From an uncultured Dongia sp. (GTDB lineage Bacteria; Pseudomonadota; Alphaproteobacteria; Dongiales; Dongiaceae), in NCBI RefSeq assembly GCF_936916975.1, contig NZ_CAKZGO010000003.1, positions 248,001-312,000 of the forward strand: a stretch of 64,000 bases of DNA. Direction: 5' to 3'. The stretch's first letter is position 1. The number at the start of each line of letters is the position of its first letter. Shown piece by piece: positions 25,586-34,656 of this stretch. Below the pieces are notes generated by a model. That model worked only from the letters and a program-made list of their open reading frames with translations. It was not told the DNA's origin and did not search any database. The translations under genes were made by a program, and so were the position numbers.

Positions 25586-27562
25586 TTGGCAACCAAAGAT
25601 AGCCACATTCAGGGTAACGCAACGCAGACGATCGGCGCTGACGGGCCGCCTGCTTCCGTGGCACGGGTCGGCCGCGGAATCGGGATACGACTTCTGATCC
25701 GCGTGGTCCTGTTCAGCTCTGCAGTAACGCTTGTTCTGACAACGCTGCAACTCTATCTCGACTATCGCCGTGATGTGAGCGTCATCGATCAGCGCCTCGG
25801 TGAGATCGAGCACAGCTATCTGGCCAGCATCGGCGAGGGCCTGTGGCAGCTCAATGAGCGGCAGTTGGCCCTGCAGCTTGAAGGCATCCTGCGCCTGCCT
25901 GACATCAGTGCAGTGGAGGTGCGCGAGTCGACGCAACGCACCGACCCGCTGCATGTGACGGTCGGACAGCGGCAGGATCGTTCCTTCATCGCGCGCACCT
26001 TCCCGATCACTTATATCGTGCGTGGCGCGAACCAGACGATCGGAACGCTTTATGTCGAAGCGACGCTCACGGGGGTCTACCGCGAACTGGTGAACAAGGC
26101 AGTGGTGATCCTGATCAGCCAGGGCACCAAGACGTTTCTGGTATCCCTCTTCATTCTTTACATATTGCACCACCTTGTCACCCGACACCTCGCCTCGATG
26201 GCAGGGGCACTCAGCAGTTTCGACCCGCGGCAAGCACCGGCGGCGCTGACGCTGCAGCGGCCAAAATCACCGACGCCCGACGAGCTTGACCAGGTCGTCA
26301 ATGCCTTCAACAGCGTCTATGCCCGCCTGCGGGACGCCTATGACGATCTGCGCACCGCCAATCAGGAACTGGCACGCGACAACATGGCCCGGCAGCGGGC
26401 GGAAAAGGCGTTGCGCGAAAGTGAACATCGCTTCCGCGACTATGCGGAAACGGCATCGGACTGGTTCTGGGAATCCGGTCCGGACCACCGCTTCACCTAT
26501 CTTTCCGACCGCATCGCCGATTTTGGCGTTGTCGGCGCCGCCCTGGTTGGACAGCATCGCTGGGATGCCGCGACCGATCTGGAGGCGGCGCCGGAAAAAT
26601 GGCGGCTCCACTTCCAGGCCCTCGACTGGCGCGAACAGTTCCGCGACTTCACCTATCAAATTCGAATGACAGACGGCTCGCTCGGATATGTATCGACCAG
26701 TGGCAAGCCGATATTCGACGGTGCCGGTGCATTTCTCGGTTATCGCGGGGTCGGCCGCAATATGACGGCGACCGTGCGAGCCGAGTTGGCGCTGCTTGAG
26801 GCAAAGAAGCAGGCGGAGTTGGCGAGCAAGGCCAAGAGCGACTTCCTGGCAAATATGAGCCATGAATTGCGCACGCCGCTCAATGCCATCATCGGCCTTT
26901 CGGAAATGATTGACGGCGAGATCCTGGGACCGGTGGGCAACGAGCACTATCGCAGCTATGCCGGCGATATCAACACCAGCGGACGGCATCTGCTCGGCAT
27001 CATCGACACCATCCTCGACCTCGCTAAGGTCGAAGCCGGGAAGATCGAGTTGCACATGCGCAATGTGCCTCTCGACGATATCGTCCTGGAGGTGGTGCGC
27101 ATCATGACGCCACAAGCCGAAGTGGCCGGGCTGCAGCTGGATGTCGCGATTTCACCGGAGCTGCCACGTGTGCGCGCTGACGTGCTGGCCATTCGCCGCA
27201 TCCTCTTTAATCTTCTCTCGAACGCGCTGAAATTCACACCCAGCGGCGGCACGGTCACCGTCTCTCTGCAACGGTCGGCCGGCAGTGAAATCGAACTGTC
27301 CGTCACTGATACCGGCATCGGGATCGCGCCTGAACATCTGCCCAAGTTGATGCAGCCCTTTGTGCAGTTCGACGACGTCTATCGGCGGAAATTCCAAGGG
27401 GCCGGACTTGGTCTGGCACTGGTGCGTTCATTGGTCGAACCGCATGGCGGTACAGTGACGATCGCCAGCACGCCGGGCAAAGGCACCTGTGTGACCGTGC
27501 GGCTGCCGGCGGATCTCACGATGGTGGATCAGAACGGTCAGGATGACGAAGATCTGCTTTGA
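25586..27562 (+). CDS. PAS-domain sensor histidine kinase
   Basis: About 658 residues if TTG 25586 is used; GTG 25658 is an alternative. First membrane helix about 34-56, a periplasmic sensor domain of about 110 residues (DYRRDVSVIDQRLGEIEHSYLASIGEGLWQL), and a second helix near 172-195 (LVNKAVVILISQGTKTFLVSLFILYIL). A PAS domain follows (about 285-400), then HisKA with H426 in MSHELRTPLNAI and a HATPase domain (NLLSNALKF, DTGIGI, GAGLGLALVRSL). No receiver domain and no adjacent response regulator, so the output partner is unknown. The divergent binding-protein gene may encode its periplasmic ligand carrier. Confidence 0.88.
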   Translation: MATKDSHIQGNATQTIGADGPPASVARVGRGIGIRLLIRVVLFSSAVTLVLTTLQLYLDYRRDVSVIDQRLGEIEHSYLASIGEGLWQLNERQLALQLEGILRLPDISAVEVRESTQRTDPLHVTVGQRQDRSFIARTFPITYIVRGANQTIGTLYVEATLTGVYRELVNKAVVILISQGTKTFLVSLFILYILHHLVTRHLASMAGALSSFDPRQAPAALTLQRPKSPTPDELDQVVNAFNSVYARLRDAYDDLRTANQELARDNMARQRAEKALRESEHRFRDYAETASDWFWESGPDHRFTYLSDRIADFGVVGAALVGQHRWDAATDLEAAPEKWRLHFQALDWREQFRDFTYQIRMTDGSLGYVSTSGKPIFDGAGAFLGYRGVGRNMTATVRAELALLEAKKQAELASKAKSDFLANMSHELRTPLNAIIGLSEMIDGEILGPVGNEHYRSYAGDINTSGRHLLGIIDTILDLAKVEAGKIELHMRNVPLDDIVLEVVRIMTPQAEVAGLQLDVAISPELPRVRADVLAIRRILFNLLSNALKFTPSGGTVTVSLQRSAGSEIELSVTDTGIGIAPEHLPKLMQPFVQFDDVYRRKFQGAGLGLALVRSLVEPHGGTVTIASTPGKGTCVTVRLPADLTMVDQNGQDDEDLL

Positions 27563-27608
27563 TGCCGCAACACAGCGCCCAGATGACTTGACGAAACCAT
27601 CAGACGAG

Positions 27609-28541
27609 TCAGCGCTTGGTCTCCCGATCTCCGCCGGCTGGCGTCTTACGCGGGGTCGACCCTTTCGCGGAGGTCTCTGTTCCACCTAAACTATCGGACA
27701 GGCCCTCGAAGACCTGGTCGAGCCAGCGCAAGGGCGGCAGCACTTCGGTCTCTGCCCCTACAGCTTTCGTGCCCTTGGCCGAGACCTTCTTTGGCGCACT
27801 GGGCGCAGCGGGCTTGGCCGATTGTTTGGTCACCTTTGCCGCCGCGACCTTTGCTGGCGTCGCCCTCATCTCCCCGGCGCCATCTTCTACCGATTTGGAT
27901 ATCTTTTTACTGACCTTCGCGGGCGGGCTTATCTCGGCGTCCATCTCACCCGGGATCGACGGTTCCGCCAAGGGCGTGAAGTTCGGCACCGAAATCGTCG
28001 GTAGAGGCGTTATTTGTTCCAGATCACTCAGGATCGGCATCGTCAGCAACTCATCCGCCTGCGTGACGACCAGGACGATCGGACCGCTCGACCTTGGTAT
28101 GGCCTGTGCTTCGGCGATGCCAGGCTGATCGCCGCCAAGGATATGCGTATCGACGGCGGCGCCGATGAAGAAGGCCGAAAGCAGGGCTGTGCCCGTACCC
28201 GCCATGATCAACACGTTGCGCTTGCCGCGCATTGCCTCCCGCAGCAGGCCAAAGGTGCTCGTCCAGGTTTTTGCCGCCTGGGCGCCCACGGCGCGCGCTG
28301 CCCGATGCGGTGGCCGGGCCTTCGCCCCGAACGCCGCCATGTAGGCTGCATAGGAGAGCTCGCCGGCAGGCGGCAACCCCGCGGTCACCAGCACGCTATC
28401 GCTGACCCCGTTCTTGACCCGGAGATAGCTCTCATACGATGAAATGGAGGCCGCCGGCTCCGCGGCGGGCAAGGTTGTTTCGACCGCCGCCTGCCAGGAC
28501 GGCATACCGGCATTTTCGGAATCGATGTGTTGCCCGGCCAT
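27609..28541 (-). CDS. Hypothetical single-pass membrane protein with Ala/Lys/Pro-rich tail
   Basis: 310 residues from ATG 28541 (a longer frame reaches 28637). Not recognised. An N-terminal cytoplasmic part of about 110 residues precedes one membrane helix (NVLIMAGTGTALLSAFFIGAAV). A Pro-rich periplasmic segment follows, then a Lys/Ala/Pro-rich stretch (PAKVAAAKVTKQSAKPAAPSAPKK) and a basic end. The layout, with a membrane anchor plus a flexible basic linker, is like envelope-spanning or peptidoglycan-associated proteins. A plus-strand frame over the same bases is less plausible because the hydrophobic helix is read only on the minus strand. Confidence 0.6.
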   Translation of the reverse strand: MAGQHIDSENAGMPSWQAAVETTLPAAEPAASISSYESYLRVKNGVSDSVLVTAGLPPAGELSYAAYMAAFGAKARPPHRAARAVGAQAAKTWTSTFGLLREAMRGKRNVLIMAGTGTALLSAFFIGAAVDTHILGGDQPGIAEAQAIPRSSGPIVLVVTQADELLTMPILSDLEQITPLPTISVPNFTPLAEPSIPGEMDAEISPPAKVSKKISKSVEDGAGEMRATPAKVAAAKVTKQSAKPAAPSAPKKVSAKGTKAVGAETEVLPPLRWLDQVFEGLSDSLGGTETSAKGSTPRKTPAGGDRETKR

Positions 28542-28683
28542 CACTTGCCCCCGTCCCAGCATCCCCGCCCGGACGAACGGCTGGCGCGCTACCGGGCCAG
28601 CCCAAACACCGCATGCGCTACCCGGTTCCAAGGCCATCGCAAAAAAAATCGGGGTGGCTGGACGCCTCTGGCAGCCCGCTCGA

Positions 28684-29568
28684 TCAGTGAAGCAGGACGG
28701 CGCCCAGGGCCACCAGGCTCACCGAGGCATAGCGCCGTTTGCGGAACTTTTCCTTCAACAGGAAGGCGCTCATGATCGCGGCGAAAATCACGCTGGTCTC
28801 GCGGAGCGCGCTGACCTGGGCGAAGGCGCCGTCCTTCATCGCAAAGATCGAGATGGCATAGGCCCCGGCGGAGAGCGACCCGCCGGCCAGGCCCAGTTTC
28901 CACGCCCCCGACCAATAGTCGAAGGCCGGGCGAAGCCCGCGCCGCCAGACGCAGAACAGCACCAGCATCGGCGCATCCAGGGCGAACAGCCAGGCGATAT
29001 AGCCGAATTGCTGCTCCTGGCTGGCACCGGCGTGACGCACGCCGAGGCCGTCGCACAGCATATAGCCCATGATGCAGATGCCGGTGAGGAGGCCGAAGGC
29101 CACCGGCTCCCATTTATGCTTGCCGGCAAGCGGTCTTTCGACCGACAGGCTCAGGATGCCGATGGAGATCGCTGCCACCCCGGCCATCTGCCAGGCCGCA
29201 AGCATTTCATAGGGCGGCAGCAGCCAGGCCGAGACCGCCACCAGCAGCGGCGCCGAGCCGCGCGCGATCGGATAGACCTGGGATAGCTCGCCATGGCGGT
29301 AGGCCAGTACCAGGAACAGGTAATAGCCGAGATGCGTCAGCAGCGAGCCCAGCAGGTAAATCCAGCTGTCTGGATCCGGGATCGCCGTGAAGAACAGAAA
29401 CGGCACGGCAATGAGTCCCGCAAGCCCCATGGTGAGCCCCATGTTCAGGAGCGTGTCGTTGCCGATCTTGACCATCACGTTCCAGCTGGCATGCATCACG
29501 GCAGCCAGGAGGACGAGCAGAGTCATGGAAAGGGAGAGCGCGGGCGGGTGCATGATGGCCGCGACCAT
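28684..29568 (-). CDS. DMT superfamily (EamA) transporter
   Basis: 294 residues with about ten membrane helices in two EamA repeats: LSMTLLVLLAAVMHASWNVMVKI opens the first, and WEPVAFGLLTGICIMGYMLCDGLGV opens the second. The end ALRETSVIFAAIMSAFLLKEKFRKRRYASVSLVALGAVLL is the conserved final part. Likely an exporter or importer of small metabolites; substrate unknown. ATGs at 29553 and 29526 are possible later starts. It is not closely related to the other EamA gene at 4207, judging by sequence. Confidence 0.87.
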   Translation of the reverse strand: MVAAIMHPPALSLSMTLLVLLAAVMHASWNVMVKIGNDTLLNMGLTMGLAGLIAVPFLFFTAIPDPDSWIYLLGSLLTHLGYYLFLVLAYRHGELSQVYPIARGSAPLLVAVSAWLLPPYEMLAAWQMAGVAAISIGILSLSVERPLAGKHKWEPVAFGLLTGICIMGYMLCDGLGVRHAGASQEQQFGYIAWLFALDAPMLVLFCVWRRGLRPAFDYWSGAWKLGLAGGSLSAGAYAISIFAMKDGAFAQVSALRETSVIFAAIMSAFLLKEKFRKRRYASVSLVALGAVLLH

Positions 29569-29693
29569 GACATATGCGTGACACCCTGCCCAATCGCTTG
29601 TTTCGATGGGGGCATAGATGAAACCGCATAGGTCGCTGGCAATGGATAGTTTGAAGCGATGGATGCGGTGACGGCGCCACCGGCCCTAACGCC

Positions 29694-30170
29694 TCAGTTC
29701 AACGGCACCACCGAAATCGAATTGTAGGGCGAACCGTCGATCAATTTGGTCGACCAGACCAGATAGACCAGCACGTTCTTTTCGGCGTCCAGGAAACGGC
29801 TGATGCGCAACTCTTTGAACAGGACTGAGGCGCTTTCCGAAAAGACCACCTCGCCGTCCTTATCCGTGGGAATTTTGCCGGTGATCTTGGTCGGGCCAAC
29901 CGCGCGGCAAGCGATGGAAAAGCGGCTGGGATCTTCGGCAAGGCCCACGGCGCCGCTCCAACCGCCGGTTTCGGCGCGGCTGAGATAGCAGGAGACGTTC
30001 TCGACCTTGGGATCGTCATAGCGCTCGATGACGACCTTGTCGTTGGGGCTCATCATGCGGAACGTCGTCGACACCTCTCCGATCGTTTCCTGCGCCATTG
30101 CGGCCGGCACTGCCGCCGATAAAGCGACGCCGATGCTCAACATTCCCAAGGCATATTGAACCTGTTTCAT
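29694..30170 (-). CDS. creA: CreA family protein
   Basis: 158 residues with a cleavable signal peptide ending near PAAMAQE. The mature sequence EIGEVSTTFRMMSPNDKVVIERYDDPKVENVSCYLSRAE type pattern (here beginning ETIGEVSTTF) and ACRAVGP are hallmarks of CreA, a conserved periplasmic protein of unknown biochemical role. In E. coli creA heads the creABCD operon, but here no cre regulators are adjacent. It is divergent from the DUF2177 gene. Confidence 0.9.
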   Translation of the reverse strand: MKQVQYALGMLSIGVALSAAVPAAMAQETIGEVSTTFRMMSPNDKVVIERYDDPKVENVSCYLSRAETGGWSGAVGLAEDPSRFSIACRAVGPTKITGKIPTDKDGEVVFSESASVLFKELRISRFLDAEKNVLVYLVWSTKLIDGSPYNSISVVPLN

Positions 30171-30259
30171 GATTATCTCGTATCCCGATGTGGTTGCCGC
30201 GGACAGGAACCTTCGGCAACGGCCTGGGTTCCCTCATAGCATAGCAAGAGAGAGCAAGC

Positions 30260-30655
30260 GTGCGCAGATATCTGATCGGCTATCTCGTCATTCTGGTTGT
30301 CTATGTCGTCATCGACGCCGTCTGGCTCAGCCAGGTGGCGATAGATCTCTATCAGGAAGGCATCGGCGCCCTGATGGCGCCCACACCGAACTGGATCGCG
30401 GCAGGTCTATTTTATCTCCTCTATCCCATCGGCCTGCTGGTCTTTGCGATCGGTGGGCAGGACAGGACCAGCCAGATTGCCGCGCGCGCTGCCCTGTTCG
30501 GCTTCATGGCCTATATGACCTACGACCTCACGAATCTGGCCACGTTGCGTGATTGGCCGGTGGGACTATCGATCATCGACATGACCTGGGGCGCAGTTCT
30601 CTCTGCCATATCGGCTAGCCTTGGCTGGCTGATCATGAAAAAATCGAAGGCATGA
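30260..30655 (+). CDS. DUF2177 family membrane protein
   Basis: 131 residues from GTG 30260, four membrane helices: YLIGYLVILVVYVVIDAVWL, WIAAGLFYLLYPIGLLVFAI, AALFGFMAYMTYDLTNLATL and MTWGAVLSAISASLGWLIM. The motifs IDAVWL, YLLYPIG, GFMAYMTYDLTNLATLRDWP and DMTWGA define DUF2177. Function is unknown. It is followed after 37 bases by the SodC-like gene, perhaps in one transcript. Confidence 0.88.
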   Translation: MRRYLIGYLVILVVYVVIDAVWLSQVAIDLYQEGIGALMAPTPNWIAAGLFYLLYPIGLLVFAIGGQDRTSQIAARAALFGFMAYMTYDLTNLATLRDWPVGLSIIDMTWGAVLSAISASLGWLIMKKSKA

Positions 30656-30692
30656 ACATGCGCACGCGCGCGCTTTTTTTGAGGAACAAACC

Positions 30693-31202
30693 ATGATGCG
30701 ATTTGCAGCCGTCCTGAGTGCCGGCCTTTTTCTGACCACGACCGCCTGGGCCGATGGCGCCATCAGCAGTGACCTCAAGAATCCGGCAGGCGGGACACTC
30801 GGCACCGTCACGGTGACGCCGGCGCCCAAGGGCGTGCTGCTGCGCATTGAGGCGAAGGACCTGCCCGGCGGTTGGCACGGTGCGCATTTCCACGCGAAAG
30901 GCGATTGCGGTGATGCCAAATTCGCCAATGCCGGCGGCCATGTGCATCAGGGCGACAAATCGTTCCATGGCCTCCTCAATGCGGCTGCCAATGATGCCGG
31001 CGACCTGCCCAATATCTTTGTTGGCGCCGATGGCGGTGTCATCGTCGAGCTATACTCGACACTGACCTCGCTCGACGGCAAGTTGCCCAGGCTCAATGAT
31101 GCCGATGGCTTTGCGGTCGTCATTCACGCCAATCCCGACGACTACACATCGCAGCCGATCGGTGGTGCCGGCGCCCGTATCGCCTGTGCCGCATTCAAGT
31201 AA
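30693..31202 (+). CDS. Cu/Zn superoxide dismutase family protein with altered zinc site
   Basis: 169 residues. A signal peptide (MMRFAAVLSAGLFLTTTAWA) directs it to the periplasm. Copper ligands are present: H65 and H67 in GAHFHAKGDC, the bridging H83 in AGGHVH, and H145 in VVIHAN. Zinc ligands H92 (SFHG) and D104 (GDLPN) are present, but the third zinc His is replaced by D101 (NDAGDLPN). The disulfide pair C72-C165 is kept, as is GGAGARIAC near the end. Probably a superoxide dismutase with changed zinc binding, or a related copper-binding protein; activity cannot be assumed. Confidence 0.85.
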   Translation: MMRFAAVLSAGLFLTTTAWADGAISSDLKNPAGGTLGTVTVTPAPKGVLLRIEAKDLPGGWHGAHFHAKGDCGDAKFANAGGHVHQGDKSFHGLLNAAANDAGDLPNIFVGADGGVIVELYSTLTSLDGKLPRLNDADGFAVVIHANPDDYTSQPIGGAGARIACAAFK

Positions 31203-31368
31203 TCGACACAGATATAACGGGTAAAGTATCTCCATGACATCTCTCAAGAGGACGCCTCGCGGCAGATAACGCCGATAACTCACAGCGTTCCGGCACAAAT
31301 TTACCCGACATTCATCATAATCCCGTAAATTGGCCCGTATTCGAGCGGTTATCCACGGGGATTCTGCA

Positions 31369-33696
31369 GTGGTTTCTGTCGGCGCCATATTTCTCCAACT
31401 GCTGCAGAACGTGAGCTTGTTCGCCCTCGTGGCGGCGGCATATGTCGCGATTGCGCGGTCGCAGAAATTGGCGCAACGACAGCAGCAGATCGCCATCGGC
31501 ATCGCCTTCGCCATGGGCGCACTGCTCGCCATGTCGAACAATATCGTACCGGCCCCGGGCGTTGCGGCGGATGGCAGAAGTGTCATGACCGGTCTGGTGG
31601 GCGTCTTCGGTGGGCCGATCGCGACCGTCATCACCGTCGCCAGCGTCGTCCTCTATCGTCTCTGGCTGGGTGGCAGCGGCGTTTCGGCCAGCATCATCGG
31701 TGCTGTGTGTGCCGGACTGCTCGGCCTGGGATTTGTCTGGCTACGGGGGCGACTCAAATTCAAGTTTGGCATGCTGCCGCTGCTGGCACTTGGTATTGCG
31801 GTGGTGACGCAGGGATTCATCTGGTTCCTGCTGCTCAACCCCAATGCAAGCCTGGAAGTGGCCCTCAAAGTTGTTGCGCCGGTTTACGTCGTCGTGCCGC
31901 TGGGTATCGCACTCCTGGGCATCGTGCTTAACCGCGAGGATTTGCGCCTCACCTTGCAGGCGCGCCTGCATGAACAGACACAGTTGTTCGAGGCGATCTT
32001 CAATTCGATGAGCGAAGGCGTCACCGTGGCCGATGCGAAGGGCAACATCATCATGGCCAACTCGATGTCGGCCATGCTGTCTGGAGCCGCCCCCACCGAT
32101 GTGCCGAGTGAAGAATGGTCCAGGAAATTCGGCGTGTTCCTGCCCGATGGCAAGACTCCCTTTGATCCAGCGCAAATGCCGCTGAAGCGCGCTATCGAGG
32201 GCCAGGAGACCAACAATATCGAGATGGTGGTGCACAATGCCGGCAACCGACATCCGCGGCTGCTGAGTGTCAGCGGCCGGCCCTTGCGCGACACGGCCGG
32301 AGAAACGCAGGGTGGTGTCGTTGTCTTTCACGACGTCAGCGAACAGCGCGCGATAGAGGAGACCCTGCGCCGCAGTGAAGAGCGCTTTGCTCTTGCCATT
32401 GCCGGCAGCCAGGACGGCATCTGGGACTATAACCCGGTCACCGGACAAGCCTGGTTTTCGCCACGCTTCAAGGAGCTGCTCGGCTATCGGGATGATGAAT
32501 TCCCCCATGATATCCAGTTCTGGAAAGACCGGATGCTGCCGGAAGATCACGCCGCATCGACCGAACAGTTCTTCGATTACGAAGCGGACCGCCGCGACTG
32601 TATCGAGATCATCCAGCGGTTCCGCCACAAGGACGGCCATCTGGTCTATTTCAGTAACCGGGCGACAGGCATCCGTGGTGATGATGGCAAGATACATCGT
32701 CTGGTCGGCGCGGCGACCGACATCACCAACCAGAAGGAACGCGAGTTCGAGATGGCCGAGCTGCTGGCCCAGCTGACCGAGACCCAGGCCCAGATCAAAT
32801 ATGCCCATGACGAAATGGAACGCCACGCCACGCTGCTGCGATCATTGACCGACGCCATGCCCGCGCTGGTGTCCTTCGTCGATCCGCAGCAACGCTATGC
32901 CTATTGCAACAAGGAGTATCAGGACGTCTTCGGTGTCGAGGCGACCGCCATCGTCGGGCGCCCGATCAAGGATGTGGTCGAGGCCGAGATTTACGAGATC
33001 GTGGCGCCCTATATCGATAAAGCGCTGAAAGGCCAAGAGGTCGCCTTTGTCCGCCCCCTGATTGCACAGGGCGAACGGCGCTACATCGAACAGCGCTATG
33101 TTCCCGAGATCCGGGCCGACGGCACGGTGATGGGATTCTACGCCATCGGCTGGGATATCACCGAACGGCATCAGCGCGAGCAGCACCTCAGCACCGCGGC
33201 GAGCACCGACCCGCTGACCGGGCTGCTCAACCGGCGCGGCATCACGGATCTGATCAATGGCGAATCCATCCGCTGGCAAGGCGGAGAGCTAGGCGGCGCC
33301 CTGCTTTATCTCGACATTGATCATTTCAAGCGGATCAACGACCGCCTGGGTCATGATGCCGGCGACGCGGTGCTGAAAGCCTTTGCTGACCGCATCCGCG
33401 GCGTCGTGCGCGCGACCGACAAGGTGGCACGCCTGGGTGGCGATGAGTTCGTCATCCTGCTGACAGCCCGCGATGGCGAGGAAACGGCAAAGCGCATCGC
33501 CGGTACCTTATTGGAGCGCATGAAGAAGCCCGTGATCTATGGCGGTGCCGATATCGCCGTCACGACCAGCATCGGCATCGCACTCGTCGCTCGGCCAGAC
33601 CTCACCGCGCAGCAGATCCTGAAGGAAGCGGATGTCGCGCTTTATGAGGCCAAGGCGGCGGGACGTGCCACGTTCAGCCTGCGCAAGGCCGCTTAG
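31369..33696 (+). CDS. Membrane PAS-GGDEF diguanylate cyclase (5TMR_LYT sensor)
   Basis: About 775 residues from GTG 31369, which has GGGG eight bases upstream; TTG 31330 is the longer alternative. The N-terminal 180 residues form a 5TMR_LYT-like sensor with the typical ADGRSVMTGLVGVFGGPIATVI. Three PAS segments follow, each ending in a PAC-like strand (VVFHDVSEQRAIEE, GAATDITNQKERE, GWDITERHQRE). A GGDEF domain ends the protein with an intact GGDEF at about 690-694 and an upstream RATD inhibitory I-site. No EAL domain. It should make cyclic di-GMP. Its 3' end overlaps the convergent ftsY end by four bases. Confidence 0.9.
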   Translation: MVSVGAIFLQLLQNVSLFALVAAAYVAIARSQKLAQRQQQIAIGIAFAMGALLAMSNNIVPAPGVAADGRSVMTGLVGVFGGPIATVITVASVVLYRLWLGGSGVSASIIGAVCAGLLGLGFVWLRGRLKFKFGMLPLLALGIAVVTQGFIWFLLLNPNASLEVALKVVAPVYVVVPLGIALLGIVLNREDLRLTLQARLHEQTQLFEAIFNSMSEGVTVADAKGNIIMANSMSAMLSGAAPTDVPSEEWSRKFGVFLPDGKTPFDPAQMPLKRAIEGQETNNIEMVVHNAGNRHPRLLSVSGRPLRDTAGETQGGVVVFHDVSEQRAIEETLRRSEERFALAIAGSQDGIWDYNPVTGQAWFSPRFKELLGYRDDEFPHDIQFWKDRMLPEDHAASTEQFFDYEADRRDCIEIIQRFRHKDGHLVYFSNRATGIRGDDGKIHRLVGAATDITNQKEREFEMAELLAQLTETQAQIKYAHDEMERHATLLRSLTDAMPALVSFVDPQQRYAYCNKEYQDVFGVEATAIVGRPIKDVVEAEIYEIVAPYIDKALKGQEVAFVRPLIAQGERRYIEQRYVPEIRADGTVMGFYAIGWDITERHQREQHLSTAASTDPLTGLLNRRGITDLINGESIRWQGGELGGALLYLDIDHFKRINDRLGHDAGDAVLKAFADRIRGVVRATDKVARLGGDEFVILLTARDGEETAKRIAGTLLERMKKPVIYGGADIAVTTSIGIALVARPDLTAQQILKEADVALYEAKAAGRATFSLRKAA

Positions 33697-34631
33697 GCGA
33701 CATCCATCAGGGAACGGGCGAATTCCTGCGCCGCGAAGGGTTTCAAATCATCCTGGCCTTCGCCGACGCCAATGGCGACCACCGGCAGGCCGAAGCGTTC
33801 GGCCAGTGCCACCAGGACACCACCCTTCGCCGATCCATCCAGTTTGGTGACGACAAGGCCGGTCACCTGGCAGATCTGCTTGAAGATATCGACCTGGGAA
33901 TGCGCGTTCTGGCCGACGGTCGCATCCAGCACCAGCAAGCAGTCATGGGGCGCGTCGGTATCCACCTTTTTGATGACGCGGACGATTTTCGCCAGCTCCT
34001 CCATCAGGCCCGCCTTGTTCTGCAGGCGGCCCGCGGTATCGATGAGGAGGAGATCTATGCCTTCCAGCTTAGCTTGCGTCAGCGCATCGAAGGCGAGGCC
34101 TGCCGGATCGGCGCCCTCACCGCGCGCGATCACCGGCACACCGGCGCGCTCGCCCCAGATCTTCAGCTGCTCGACGGCCGCGGCGCGGAAGGTGTCGCCC
34201 GCCGCCAGCATGACCTTCTTCCCTTGGCCCTGATAGAGCCGGGCAAGCTTACCGATGGTCGTGGTCTTGCCGGACCCGTTGACGCCGACCACCAGAACGA
34301 CATGTGGTCGGTGGGCTGCGATGGTAAGCGACTTCGCCACGGGTTGCAGGATGGCCGCGATCTCATCGGCAAAGAGCGCGCGCACTTCCTCCGACGTCAC
34401 CTCCTTGTCGAAGCGATCCTTGGCCAGGGCTGCCGTTAACTTGGCCGCGGTGGCGGGACCGAGATCGGCCGCGATCAGCGCTTCCTCGAGTTCATCAAGC
34501 AGCGCACGGTCAAGCTTCCGCTTGGTGAAGATTCCGGTGAGGCTGTCGGTGAGCTTGGTGGATGAGCGGCTGAGGCCGGATTTCAGGCGCTGGAACCAGC
34601 CCCGCTTCTCAGAAGTCGTATTGTCGGTCAT
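33693..34631 (-). CDS. ftsY: Signal recognition particle receptor FtsY
   Basis: 312 residues. GTPase receptor that docks SRP-ribosome complexes at the membrane. A short basic N-terminal tail replaces the long acidic A domain of E. coli FtsY, as usual in alphaproteobacteria. The helical N domain (about 20-95) and the G domain follow: G1 GVNGSGKTTT, insert LAAGDTFRAAAVEQL, G3 DTAGR, G4 TKLDGSAKGG, closing GVGEGQDDLKPF. Third gene of the dapF-mtaB-ftsY operon, 25 bases after mtaB. Confidence 0.96.
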   Translation of the reverse strand: MTDNTTSEKRGWFQRLKSGLSRSSTKLTDSLTGIFTKRKLDRALLDELEEALIAADLGPATAAKLTAALAKDRFDKEVTSEEVRALFADEIAAILQPVAKSLTIAAHRPHVVLVVGVNGSGKTTTIGKLARLYQGQGKKVMLAAGDTFRAAAVEQLKIWGERAGVPVIARGEGADPAGLAFDALTQAKLEGIDLLLIDTAGRLQNKAGLMEELAKIVRVIKKVDTDAPHDCLLVLDATVGQNAHSQVDIFKQICQVTGLVVTKLDGSAKGGVLVALAERFGLPVVAIGVGEGQDDLKPFAAQEFARSLMDVA

Positions 34632-34656
34632 GGTCGATCAGAACTGCGAAGGAAGA

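Noticed and set aside
31349-31357. Single TTATCCACG DnaA-box-like sequence
   Set aside because: One isolated match upstream of the diguanylate cyclase gene is expected by chance.
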